Positions 1-5,781 are shown, counted from the stretch's first letter. The stretch is DNA of 8,249 bases from an uncultured Bacillota bacterium (GCA_947179265.1 CAMXBB010000053.1:1-8249), one strand, 5' to 3'. A program made the numbers and translations. The notes: a model not told the origin generated them from the letters alone.

Positions 1-1
1 C

Positions 2-7
2 TATAAT
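2..7 (+). promoter_or_regulatory. Possible -10 element for the left-edge HTH gene
   Basis: A perfect TATAAT lies at 2-7. A start site near base 14 would give a leader of about 30 bases before the preferred ATG at 45. The -35 region lies outside the window, so this rests on one hexamer in AT-rich DNA and is weak. Confidence 0.35.
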
Positions 8-44
8 CACTATATTATATAAAATGATACTGGGATTGATTATT

Positions 45-278
45 ATGATAAAAATGAACATAGAAAAATTGCTCAAAAAAAATGGCAAATCCAAATATTG
101 GCTTTGTCAAAAAATGAATATAACATCACGAAATTTAAATAGAATAATTCGTGGAGACACAACAGCTATCTCATTTAAATATATTGAAGAATTTTGTACT
201 TATCTAAATTGCAATCCTGGTCAATTAATGGATGTCGTTCCCGATAAAATCTTTATAAAGGAACATATTAACAATTAA
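45..278 (+). CDS. Small Cro/C1-type helix-turn-helix transcriptional regulator
   Basis: The product is a DNA-binding protein of about 77 residues, made up almost entirely of one Cro/C1 (XRE-like) HTH domain. From the ATG at 45, residues about 4-62 cover the five-helix fold. The HTH core is around residues 18-36 (KYWLCQKMNITSRNLNRI), followed by the usual ISFKYIEEFCTYLNCNPGQL helix pair and a short VPD tail. This matches the compact single-domain regulators of Bacillota that often act alone; targets cannot be read from the sequence. The same frame also has ATGs at 24 (84 aa) and 54 (74 aa). I prefer 45 because GGGA at 32-35 is a plausible ribosome site and the HTH family alignment starts about there. 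It is the only plus-strand gene and converges on the acetyltransferase gene across a shared terminator. The family call is firm; the exact start is uncertain. Confidence 0.8.
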   Translation: MIKMNIEKLLKKNGKSKYWLCQKMNITSRNLNRIIRGDTTAISFKYIEEFCTYLNCNPGQLMDVVPDKIFIKEHINN

Positions 279-305
279 AAAAGTTTCTAATAAGAAACTT
301 TTTTT
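277..305. terminator. Bidirectional intrinsic terminator between convergent genes
   Basis: The stem AAGTTTC (281-287) pairs with GAAACTT (294-300) around a small TAATAA loop. It is flanked by A's on the left (277-282) and T's on the right (299-305), so it makes a U-tract in both directions. It can end the HTH gene (plus) and the acetyltransferase gene (minus). The acetyltransferase TAG stop (287-289) lies inside the hairpin. Confidence 0.85.
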
Positions 306-811
306 AATTCAATTTCATATAATAATTCATCACCGATATTACCATCAATATCAGTACGATAATCCTTTATCTTATCAATAAGCTCAAAATTGGTTTTTTC
401 AAGCATACGAACAGCTCCTAGATTTCTACCATCACATGTTGCATAAATAGATCCTACCCCTTCAGCTTTTAGTATTTTTACAATACCATTCATGGTTTCT
501 GTTCCATATCCTTTATTCCAATAATCTTTAATAATCCATAGATTAACAGACTTACTTCTACTATCCTCTTGATATATTGATATATTTCCAATAATTTTAT
601 TACTTTCTTTTTCTTTTATAACGGCTCTTGTATGATATTCATCCTTGTATGTACGTAAGATATAATTAGTGAACCCCTCGATATCCCACTCTGTTCTAAA
701 ACCAGGCATATATCTACCGACTTCTCTATCTGTACCCCAAGTAGAATACATTATGGGAATATATTCAGGAATAAACTTCTTAATTTCTAAATGACGTGTA
801 TCAAATTCCAT
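287..811 (-). CDS. GNAT-family N-acetyltransferase, RimJ/RimL type
   Basis: This 174-residue protein has the full length of a single Acetyltransf_3 (RimJ/RimL-like) domain. It would transfer an acetyl group from acetyl-CoA to an amine: a ribosomal protein N-terminus, an antibiotic or a small metabolite. Visible marks are the beta4 strand and pyrophosphate loop around residues 90-106 (LWIIKDYWNKGYGTE, where the Q/RxxGxG/A motif appears as NKGYGT) and the conserved RNLGAVRMLEK segment around 129-139, where the Asn is typical of the family. The C-terminus is a beta strand pair, as expected. The start is supported by GAGG eight bases upstream. Two overlapping promoters lie just upstream and a bidirectional terminator ends the gene, so it is probably monocistronic. 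The substrate cannot be predicted; nothing in the neighbourhood points to one. Confidence 0.88.
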   Translation of the reverse strand: MEFDTRHLEIKKFIPEYIPIMYSTWGTDREVGRYMPGFRTEWDIEGFTNYILRTYKDEYHTRAVIKEKESNKIIGNISIYQEDSRSKSVNLWIIKDYWNKGYGTETMNGIVKILKAEGVGSIYATCDGRNLGAVRMLEKTNFELIDKIKDYRTDIDGNIGDELLYEIELKKVSY

Positions 812-838
812 ATCAATAACCTCATATCCTATAATAGA

Positions 839-867
839 ATTATATCATATCAGATTAAATATGATAA
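839..867 (-). promoter_or_regulatory. Extended -10 promoter (P2) for the acetyltransferase gene
   Basis: On the minus strand, TTATCA (862-867) and a perfect TATAAT (839-844) are 17 bases apart, and TG one base before the -10 makes it an extended -10. The start site would be near 832, about 20 bases before the start codon, leaving the GAGG ribosome site in the leader. Confidence 0.6.
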
Positions 868-890
868 CTTTTTTTTATTTACTATGTCAA
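861..890 (-). promoter_or_regulatory. Second possible promoter (P1), with -35 over the upstream stop codon
   Basis: A perfect TTGACA (885-890) stands 18 bases from TATCAT (861-866) on the minus strand. The TGA stop of the DUF2974 gene (887-889) lies inside this -35. The -10 of P1 overlaps the -35 of P2, so the two promoters would compete or be used in tandem. Confidence 0.4.
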
Positions 891-1960
891 TTACCCCTTT
901 TTATAATGCTATCAATAGAAGTTGTAAACAAAGCCACTAGGATACCTTTGCTCTTTTTGTCTAACTTTTTACTCTCTCTTAAAATCTTAATAGCACTTTT
1001 TAACTTTGCTTCTTTTATATCCAAAAGAGATTCAATATGACATTTTCTAAATATCTCTAATATATTATTGATAAACTCTTTTCTCTCTAAATCATTATAT
1101 GATTCTAACCAAGTAGTAATCGTTTCATCAAGCTTTTTACTAAATGGAGTTATCTCTGATCTTTTAAAATGGTCATTTTTTACTCTCCAAAATTTAACAC
1201 AGTGAGTTAATGGTCCTCTTATAGTTGTATCTACTACTATTTTATCCACTTTAGGATGTAAAAACATTCCCACTATTGAATATTTTGGCACGATAAGATG
1301 ATATTTATGCTCAATACGTTTATATCTTATAGATTTAAACTCTTTTAAACGCAATCCAGGACCATCATTACTATATATCTTTATAATCTTTCTTCTTATA
1401 GAAAATTTGGCGTACATACCTGCTACTAGAGCAAGATTTCCTCCCTTAGAATGACCTCCTAAGATATATTTGCGATTATCAAATATAGGAATCCTTTTAT
1501 TAACATAGTCGATAGCATCCTTTTGAGCAGGAACTGGAAAACTATATGAAAGAGCAGCATCCTCTCCCCAACCACTTATTAATTCATCAGTACCTTCAAA
1601 AGAAATATAAGTAAGCTTATCAGTTAAATCTATGAATAATGCCGAAAATTGTTCATAATAGTCTCGTTTATAAACATAATTATAAAGACGCAAATCGCTA
1701 TATCTTATCGTATCTTTGATTAAATCAAAAGTCTCAATAGCATTTTTTATACTATAAAAACTGGTCTTTATTTCCAATTTGTTATATCTTTTGAAAAAAA
1801 GTTTCGCTGCTTCCTTTAAAGTAAGACTTTCATTTACATCTAATATACCATCAAAATCAAGATATGATATTAACGATAATATAACATTATCTACTTCATT
1901 AAAGGGTTTTATTAAGAAGGGAACATCCCCATATCTTTTTATATAGTCTTCTATAGTCAT
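887..1960 (-). CDS. DUF2974 (Mbeg1-like) alpha/beta-hydrolase
   Basis: This protein of about 357 residues belongs to the DUF2974/Mbeg1-like lipase-fold family, which is common in Bacillota. The N-terminus carries the family signature IKPFNEVDNVILSLISYLDF (residues 18-37). The hydrolase core has FEGTD (121-125), probably forming the oxyanion region, and the nucleophile elbow GHSKGG (169-174, Ser171). NDGPG follows at 198-202, and the LTHCVKFW segment at 251-258 holds a likely catalytic His253. The C-terminal 90 residues are helical and lysine-rich. There is no signal peptide, so it is probably cytosolic; the substrate is unknown. I chose the ATG at 1960, behind GGTGAG, because a longer frame opening at 2005 would start inside the upstream terminator and add only hydrophobic residues. 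No terminator follows its TGA stop. Confidence 0.85.
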   Translation of the reverse strand: MTIEDYIKRYGDVPFLIKPFNEVDNVILSLISYLDFDGILDVNESLTLKEAAKLFFKRYNKLEIKTSFYSIKNAIETFDLIKDTIRYSDLRLYNYVYKRDYYEQFSALFIDLTDKLTYISFEGTDELISGWGEDAALSYSFPVPAQKDAIDYVNKRIPIFDNRKYILGGHSKGGNLALVAGMYAKFSIRRKIIKIYSNDGPGLRLKEFKSIRYKRIEHKYHLIVPKYSIVGMFLHPKVDKIVVDTTIRGPLTHCVKFWRVKNDHFKRSEITPFSKKLDETITTWLESYNDLERKEFINNILEIFRKCHIESLLDIKEAKLKSAIKILRESKKLDKKSKGILVALFTTSIDSIIKRGN

Positions 1961-1994
1961 ACAACTCACCATAAGTATTATATAATAATAAGAC

Positions 1995-2019
1995 AAAAAA
2001 AACACTTATAAAAGTGTTT
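1995..2019 (-). terminator. Intrinsic terminator downstream of csp
   Basis: On the minus strand, an 8-bp stem AAACACTT / AAGTGTTT with a four-base loop (2000-2019) runs straight into a run of eight T's. It ends the cold-shock gene transcript and lies only 35 bases before the start codon of the DUF2974 gene. Confidence 0.85.
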
Positions 2020-2031
2020 AGTTCTAGTGTA

Positions 2032-2061
2032 GTTATTGTTGATGATTATGACTACAATAAC
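2032..2061. repeat. Inverted repeat upstream of the csp terminator
   Basis: GTTATTGT (2032-2039) is the exact reverse complement of ACAATAAC (2054-2061), with a 14-base loop. It lies in the csp 3' region just before the terminator hairpin and has no strong U-tract of its own. It may stabilise the transcript end or be an operator-like site for the DUF2974 gene; the role is undecided. Confidence 0.4.
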
Positions 2062-2117
2062 GTTTTAAAAAATAATTAATATTTTTACTATTATTGGTAT
2101 TTACAAGATACATTATA

Positions 2118-2336
2118 TTATTCATCTATTCCTACACATTCTAATACTTCTACTTCTCTTGCTTGATATCCTTTTTCTGTATTAACTAAATCAAAATGAA
2201 CATATTCTCCCTCAGATAGAGTTTTATAACCTTCCTTTTTAATTGCAGAATAATGTACAAAAATATCTTCATTCTCCTTATATTCTATAAAACCAAAACC
2301 TTTTTCGTTGTTAAACCATTTAACTTTACTTTCCAT
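2118..2336 (-). CDS. csp: Cold-shock domain protein (CspA family)
   Basis: This 72-residue single cold-shock domain binds single-stranded RNA and DNA and acts as an RNA chaperone. The fold runs the whole length: VKWFN at residues 5-9, RNP1 KGFGFI (12-17) and RNP2 DIFVHY (24-29), with the nucleic-acid-stacking aromatics W7, F14, F16, F26, H28 and Y29 in place. RNP2 ends in HY where HF is commoner, a conservative change. A few acidic residues extend the C-terminus (ECVGIDE). AGGAGG lies seven bases before the ATG, a strong ribosome site. The gene follows a small HTH gene in the same direction with about 98 bases between them and no terminator, so the two may share a transcript. A strong terminator follows it. 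I cannot tell which Csp paralogue it is. Confidence 0.95.
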   Translation of the reverse strand: MESKVKWFNNEKGFGFIEYKENEDIFVHYSAIKKEGYKTLSEGEYVHFDLVNTEKGYQAREVEVLECVGIDE

Positions 2337-2434
2337 ATATAATCCTCCTTTAATTTAACACCTTTTCTATTTTCTCATAATAATGAATGTTTCTCATGTA
2401 ATATATAATGATAAAAAGTGTAATAAATCTGTAA

Positions 2435-2665
2435 TCATTTTCTCTTAGGTAAGATATTACTTTTCTCTGATGTTTTATCGTATATCTTTTTCAATTTAGC
2501 AATATCTTTATTGACTTGATCTACACTTAAGTTTAAAAGTCTAGCTTGTTCTGCTATTGGATATCCTTTTGCTCTAGTTCTAATTAAGAACGATTGCCGT
2601 TCATTTAAATTACCTTCTTCAATAAATGTTTCTACTAATTCTTTGGTCCATGTTATCCATTTCAT
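2435..2665 (-). CDS. Small sigma-70 region-4-like HTH protein
   Basis: This 76-residue protein is probably DNA-binding. Residues about 22-63 resemble sigma region 4 or a LuxR-like HTH: NERQSFLIRTRAKGYPIAEQ opens the domain, then ARLLNLSVDQVNKDIAKLKK is the turn and recognition helix. The acidic N-terminal stretch begins MKWITWTKEL, with two Trp close together, and the tail (KRK) is basic. There is no region 2, so it cannot be a complete sigma factor; it resembles the short orphan HTH proteins found in Bacillota and their phages. AGGA eight bases upstream supports the start. It lies after the DUF368 terminator, so it needs its own promoter, and it precedes csp. I recognise the fold, not a named family, and assign no target. 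Confidence 0.7.
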   Translation of the reverse strand: MKWITWTKELVETFIEEGNLNERQSFLIRTRAKGYPIAEQARLLNLSVDQVNKDIAKLKKIYDKTSEKSNILPKRK

Positions 2666-2715
2666 CTTTTAATTCCTTTCACTATAAAACACTAAGGCAT
2701 TATAACATTTAATAA

Positions 2716-2721
2716 ATTATA
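2716..2721 (-). promoter_or_regulatory. Possible -10 element for the small HTH gene
   Basis: A perfect TATAAT lies on the minus strand just after the DUF368 terminator and would give a leader of about 40 bases. No convincing -35 lies at 16-18 bases, where the terminator stem is, so the call is weak. Confidence 0.3.
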
Positions 2722-2727
2722 GTAGAA

Positions 2728-2768
2728 AATAAAACAAGGATTTGGAACTAGAGGTTCCAAGTCCTTGT
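2728..2768 (-). terminator. Strong intrinsic terminator after the DUF368 gene
   Basis: On the minus strand a long hairpin pairs ACAAGGA-TTGGAAC with GTTCCAA-TCCTTGT (2734-2768) through one mismatch. It is followed by TTTTATTTT. It begins within the DUF368 TGA stop codon (2768-2770) and closes the Nudix-DUF368 operon. Confidence 0.9.
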
Positions 2769-3661
2769 CAATCTCTTTTTAAGACCTTTTTTAGCATTTC
2801 TAATCCAATAATTATTACGATTCCAAGTATAAAGAATGGTATGCTAAACGTTGAAAAATCCAGCATCTTAAAGTTAGCATCAGCTATAGTTGTAGGTCCT
2901 AAGACAATTGCATATAAAGATCCAATCATCATACCAATTATGACATATATCGTTTGACTACGATACTTAGCTAGGCAAATTCTAACCAATTTAACAAAAG
3001 ATACGATACCTGTTAAGATACCTAATCCAAATATGATAAGTAATGGTAATACACTAAAATCAAAGTGCAATAAGGTTTTAATTGCATTCATTATGGGAGC
3101 ATAAAGTCCAAATATTAATAATAGTGTTGAACCAGAAACTCCAGGTAAAACCATAGCTGTTATAGCAATTCCTGCACATATAAACACGTAAAGAATAGTA
3201 AATGGATTTAAATTTGCTGTATCAACGCTAAATCCCCCTTTTTGTGTAAGAATGGAGATACCTACGACGATAGCTACACCTAAAATAGCAAATACGATAT
3301 TCTTATAATGTCCCTTTACAGAATCGATTTCATCTTTTACTACAAGCGGTATAGCTGCTATTATAAAGCCAATAAATAATGAACTCATTAAATAGACCTT
3401 TGTTGAGAAAAGATTTGATAGAATTGTTGCTGATAAACCAAATCCTACTACCCAGCCAATACCTATTTTTATCAAGTATTTTAAAGCTTTCTTTTTACTT
3501 TCTAAGTTTCCTCTTAAGATATCATCTAAAGAGTTGATAAAATTATCATAAAAGCCTAATAAAAACGCTATGGTTCCTCCACTTACTCCAGGAACACTAT
3601 CAGCTAAAGCCATACAAAAACCATCAATAAAATTAATAATATAATCTTTTATTCTTTTCAT
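2768..3661 (-). CDS. DUF368 membrane protein, PopT-like undecaprenyl-phosphate translocase family
   Basis: This 297-residue integral membrane protein is full length for DUF368. Members of this family have been described as undecaprenyl-phosphate (C55-P) translocases (PopT), which return the lipid carrier to the cytosolic face for peptidoglycan and teichoic-acid synthesis. The two family signatures are clear: DSVPGVSGGT (residues 21-30) and VLPGVSGST (171-179). They mark the two halves of an internally repeated fold, with about eight hydrophobic segments between 30 and 290. The short N-terminus (MKRIKDYI) is basic, and the protein ends in KKVLKRD, both probably cytoplasmic. Its ATG overlaps the Nudix stop as ATGA, so translation is coupled. 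A strong terminator follows at once. Family assignment is firm; substrate is inferred from the family. Confidence 0.92.
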   Translation of the reverse strand: MKRIKDYIINFIDGFCMALADSVPGVSGGTIAFLLGFYDNFINSLDDILRGNLESKKKALKYLIKIGIGWVVGFGLSATILSNLFSTKVYLMSSLFIGFIIAAIPLVVKDEIDSVKGHYKNIVFAILGVAIVVGISILTQKGGFSVDTANLNPFTILYVFICAGIAITAMVLPGVSGSTLLLIFGLYAPIMNAIKTLLHFDFSVLPLLIIFGLGILTGIVSFVKLVRICLAKYRSQTIYVIIGMMIGSLYAIVLGPTTIADANFKMLDFSTFSIPFFILGIVIIIGLEMLKKVLKRD

Positions 3662-4284
3662 TTTCTTTCATCCTTATCTATAATAAATCTTAATACATCT
3701 CCATATTTAGTTAAAACATCTTCGCCTTCGTTTACTAAAAAGTCTGATACGCTAAATACCGTTTCTTCACTTATAATCAAATCATTACTTTTTACTATCT
3801 TATCCCCTTTGATATAATTTATTCGATTATGAAATAAATCATATGTCTCCTTAGCATTTACTCTTACTAATCCAAGTACCTCATCAGTGTCAAAATTAAA
3901 TTTAGAAACCTTATCATTAAACTTACATGCATAAACATTAGCAAAAGCACGATCCTTAAAGATTGTTCCATCCTTTTTTACTTTATCCATCATAAATTTG
4001 ACAACATCGATAAGTTCAGCTTTGTCATAATCTATTTTATACCCCAATTCTTCAAATATTTCGCGACCAAAGGCTTCTTTTACACTTTCTCCCGCCAATA
4101 TGTGTCCACTAGAGGTAGTATAGAGAGTTCCCTCATCTTTCCTTATTTGAAAATAGATATTGCCAGCATCGTCATAAAGCCAGCAATGAACTGTTTGATG
4201 CCATAGAGCTTTCTCATGAACGATATCACGCTTTTCTACTCCTAAATGGTTTAATTCTTCATCATATATATCTAAGAGTTCCAT
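3658..4284 (-). CDS. Nudix hydrolase, IPP-isomerase-like subgroup
   Basis: This protein of about 208 residues hydrolyses a nucleoside- or prenyl-diphosphate-type substrate X-P-P. The Nudix box fits the consensus Gx5Ex7REUxEExGU exactly at residues 60-82 (G60, E66, R74, E75, E78, E79, G81). The N-terminal half (LLDIYDEELN, ALWHQTVHCW) resembles the subgroup related to type I isopentenyl-diphosphate isomerase. However, the isomerase catalytic Cys motif is replaced by TTSSGH (56-61), so hydrolysis is likelier than isomerisation. The frame opens at 4311, but AGAGGTG (4290-4296) fits the ATGATG at 4282-4287 and would lie inside the longer version, so I start at 4284. The stop overlaps the DUF368 start. 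It begins 36 bases after the trpS terminator, with no good promoter visible. Confidence 0.88.
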   Translation of the reverse strand: MELLDIYDEELNHLGVEKRDIVHEKALWHQTVHCWLYDDAGNIYFQIRKDEGTLYTTSSGHILAGESVKEAFGREIFEELGYKIDYDKAELIDVVKFMMDKVKKDGTIFKDRAFANVYACKFNDKVSKFNFDTDEVLGLVRVNAKETYDLFHNRINYIKGDKIVKSNDLIISEETVFSVSDFLVNEGEDVLTKYGDVLRFIIDKDERK

Positions 4285-4319
4285 CATTTCACCTCTTAAT
4301 AATTTTATCATAAAAGATT

Positions 4320-4347
4320 AAAAAAGAAGAGAATTAATTCTCTTCTT
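4320..4347 (-). terminator. Intrinsic terminator of trpS, built on a perfect 24-base palindrome
   Basis: Bases 4324-4347 are a perfect palindrome (half-site AAGAAGAGAATT) that folds into a stem of about 10 bp. Minus-strand T's at 4320-4325 follow. The last trpS codons and its TAA (4334-4336) lie inside the hairpin, with the stop in the loop. Confidence 0.88.
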
Positions 4348-5425
4348 CATACTTGCTTACATATTCATCGACTAATGATGAATCTTCAAAATAGTTTATT
4401 CCCATAGCACTCTTAACTCTATTGGTAACACTCAAACAATGCTTGTTTGCATCTTCTGTTCCTTTACGTAATATTTCATATACTTCAGGAATACGCTTTT
4501 GCCATTCTTTTCTACGATTTCTTATAGGTTCTAACTCAGCTTGAATAACATTGTTTAAGAAACGTTTTATCTTAACATCTCCAAGTCCGCCACGTCGATA
4601 ATGGTCCTTAAGTTCATCAAGATTTTTATATTCTGGTAAATATTTTGCAAAATCTTCATCTTTACAGAAAACATCTAAATATGTAAATACTGTATTGCCT
4701 TCAACTTTACCTGGATCTTCAACTCTTAAATGATTTGGATCAGTGTACATACTCATAATCTTCTTTTCGATTACTTCTGGTTCATCTGCTAAATAAATGC
4801 AGTTTCCTAGACTCTTAGACATCTTAGCCATACCATCAGTACCTGGAAGTCTTAAACATGATTCATTTTCAGGTAAAACAGCAGTTGGTAAGCTTAAAGT
4901 TTCTCCATATATCGAATTGAAACTTCTAACAATCTCTCTTGTTTGTTCAATCATTGGTAATTGATCTTCTCCAACTGGTACAATAGTAGCCCCAAATCCA
5001 CTTATATCAGCGGCTTGACTTATTGGATAAGTTAAGAAACCTGTTGGTATACTATTTTCAAACTTACGTAATTTTAATTCCTCTTTGACAGTTGGGTTTC
5101 TTTCTAATCTTGCTAAAGTAACTAAGTTCATGTAATAGAATGTTAATTCACATAGACTTGGTACTTCTGATTGAATGAATATTGTTACCTTATTTGGATC
5201 TATTCCAACTGCTAAATAATCAAGTGCAACCTCTAAGACATTCTCTCTAATCTTTTTAGGATTATCATAGTTATCTGTTAGAGCTTGAGCATCAGCTATT
5301 TCGATATAGAACTTCTCATAATCTCCTTTATCTTGTAATTCTTTTCTTCTTCTTAAAGAACCGACATAATGTCCGATATGTAATCTTCCAGTAGGTCGAT
5401 CTCCTGTTAATATAATTTTTCCCAT
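4334..5425 (-). CDS. trpS: Tryptophanyl-tRNA synthetase
   Basis: This 363-residue class Ic enzyme charges tRNA-Trp with tryptophan using ATP in the cytosol. The Rossmann-fold signatures are intact: HIGH at residues 16-19 inside GRLHIGHYVGS, and KMSKS at 201-205 (MAKMSKSLGN). YPISQAAD (133-140) carries the Asp expected to bind the indole nitrogen. VGEDQ is at 151-155, and a helical anticodon-binding domain follows. It is slightly longer than the usual 330-350 residues and itself contains very few Trp codons. The ribosome site GAGAGG (5437-5442) is about 11 bases from the ATG, a rather long gap. The gene is preceded by a promoter, a Trp T-box and a 12-codon ORF, so expression should rise when tRNA-Trp is uncharged. 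It has its own terminator, which overlaps its stop codon. Confidence 0.97.
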   Translation of the reverse strand: MGKIILTGDRPTGRLHIGHYVGSLRRRKELQDKGDYEKFYIEIADAQALTDNYDNPKKIRENVLEVALDYLAVGIDPNKVTIFIQSEVPSLCELTFYYMNLVTLARLERNPTVKEELKLRKFENSIPTGFLTYPISQAADISGFGATIVPVGEDQLPMIEQTREIVRSFNSIYGETLSLPTAVLPENESCLRLPGTDGMAKMSKSLGNCIYLADEPEVIEKKIMSMYTDPNHLRVEDPGKVEGNTVFTYLDVFCKDEDFAKYLPEYKNLDELKDHYRRGGLGDVKIKRFLNNVIQAELEPIRNRRKEWQKRIPEVYEILRKGTEDANKHCLSVTNRVKSAMGINYFEDSSLVDEYVSKYEEEN

Positions 5426-5447
5426 AAATCTCGCATCCTCTCTAATA

Positions 5448-5486
5448 TTATTTATTACTTATGCACCATCGTTTCGTAAATTTCAT
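5448..5486 (-). CDS. 12-residue Trp-containing leader ORF between T-box and trpS
   Basis: The short frame MKFTKRWCISNK starts at the ATG 5484-5486 and ends at TAA 5448-5450. Its ribosome site is nearly ideal, AGGAGG (5494-5499) with seven bases to the ATG, and is clearly stronger and better placed than that of trpS. It lies after the T-box terminator U-tract, so it is transcribed only on read-through. Its stop is 22 bases before the trpS ATG, in another frame. Codon 7 is the only Trp codon (5466-5468). It could be a leader peptide that couples trpS translation to Trp supply, or simply a ribosome loading site. No other example is known to me, and translation is inferred only from the ribosome site. 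Confidence 0.45.
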   Translation of the reverse strand: MKFTKRWCISNK

Positions 5487-5499
5487 AAATATTCCTCCT

Positions 5500-5538
5500 A
5501 AAAAAAGATTCTTACCCTATTAATAGGAATAAGAATCT
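5500..5538 (-). terminator. Regulated terminator of the T-box leader
   Basis: AGATTCTTA pairs with TAAGAATCT (5506-5538), capped by an inner CCTATT/AATAGG arm. A run of seven T's follows (5500-5506). The inner CCTA is also the partner of TAGG in the antiterminator, so the two structures exclude each other. It should be the default fold when tRNA-Trp is charged. Confidence 0.9.
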
Positions 5539-5737
5539 CTAAGCCACCTAAAATAGTCATATACCATCATATATGTTCCAATATTAACGGAATGGAAAGT
5601 TCCGACATTCCCTACTTATTTTCAAGAACGCTCTCTTTGGTCCATTCAATATCGATCCATTATAGCTTTTCATCAACCAGCCACTTTCTACAAACTTCTT
5701 CGATATTTACTACTCCAAATCACTGATTTAAAATACA
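5500..5737 (-). ncRNA. Tryptophan T-box riboswitch leader of trpS
   Basis: This leader senses uncharged tRNA-Trp and controls termination before trpS. Stem I is easy to fold on the minus strand: the lower helix pairs TTTGG (5715-5719) with CCAAA (5636-5640). The specifier loop has AGTA on the 5' side and GAA-TGG-A on the 3' side, so the specifier codon is UGG (5642-5644). The upper helix is an 8-bp perfect pairing of 5700-5707 with 5648-5655. Stem III is CGGAA/TTCCG (5588-5604), followed by the usual CCGTTA. The T-box bulge has TGGC (5543-5546), which pairs with the GCCA end of tRNA-Trp (discriminator G). TAGG before it can pair with CCTA in the terminator arm to form the antiterminator. The rest of the T-box motif departs from the usual consensus. 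Confidence 0.93.
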
Positions 5738-5742
5738 TTAAA

Positions 5743-5772
5743 ATAATAACATACACACATCTTTTTTGTCAA
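5743..5772 (-). promoter_or_regulatory. Promoter of the T-box-trpS unit
   Basis: A perfect -35 TTGACA (5767-5772) and -10 TATTAT (5743-5748) are 18 bases apart, with TG one base before the -10. Transcription would start near 5737, giving a leader of about 310 bases before trpS. The -35 begins only nine bases after the desulfurase stop codon. Confidence 0.75.
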
Positions 5773-5781
5773 ACGACTAAC

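Noticed and set aside
1961..2005. N-terminal extension of the DUF2974 protein (MFFLSYYYI...)
   Set aside because: It would start inside the csp terminator U-tract; GGTGAG supports the ATG at 1960 and the family N-terminus begins there.
2068..2086. AT-only hairpin AAAAATA/TATTTTT after csp
   Set aside because: All A-T pairs in an AT-rich gap; too weak to call a terminator, and a better one follows at 1995-2019.
2371..2397. Direct repeat TTTCTCAT (2371-2378 and 2390-2397) in the csp leader
   Set aside because: Only eight bases in AT-rich sequence; could be chance, and no matching copy was seen elsewhere.
2742..2957. 71-residue plus-strand frame
   Set aside because: It is antisense to the 3' end of the DUF368 gene and its terminator, has no ribosome site and no recognisable domain.
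4302..4310. Extended -10-like TGATAAAAT before the Nudix gene
   Set aside because: No -35 match, and RNA would start inside the ribosome site near 4295.
4285..4311. Earlier ATG (4311) for the Nudix gene
   Set aside because: No ribosome site precedes it, and the good AGAGGTG would then be inside the coding region.
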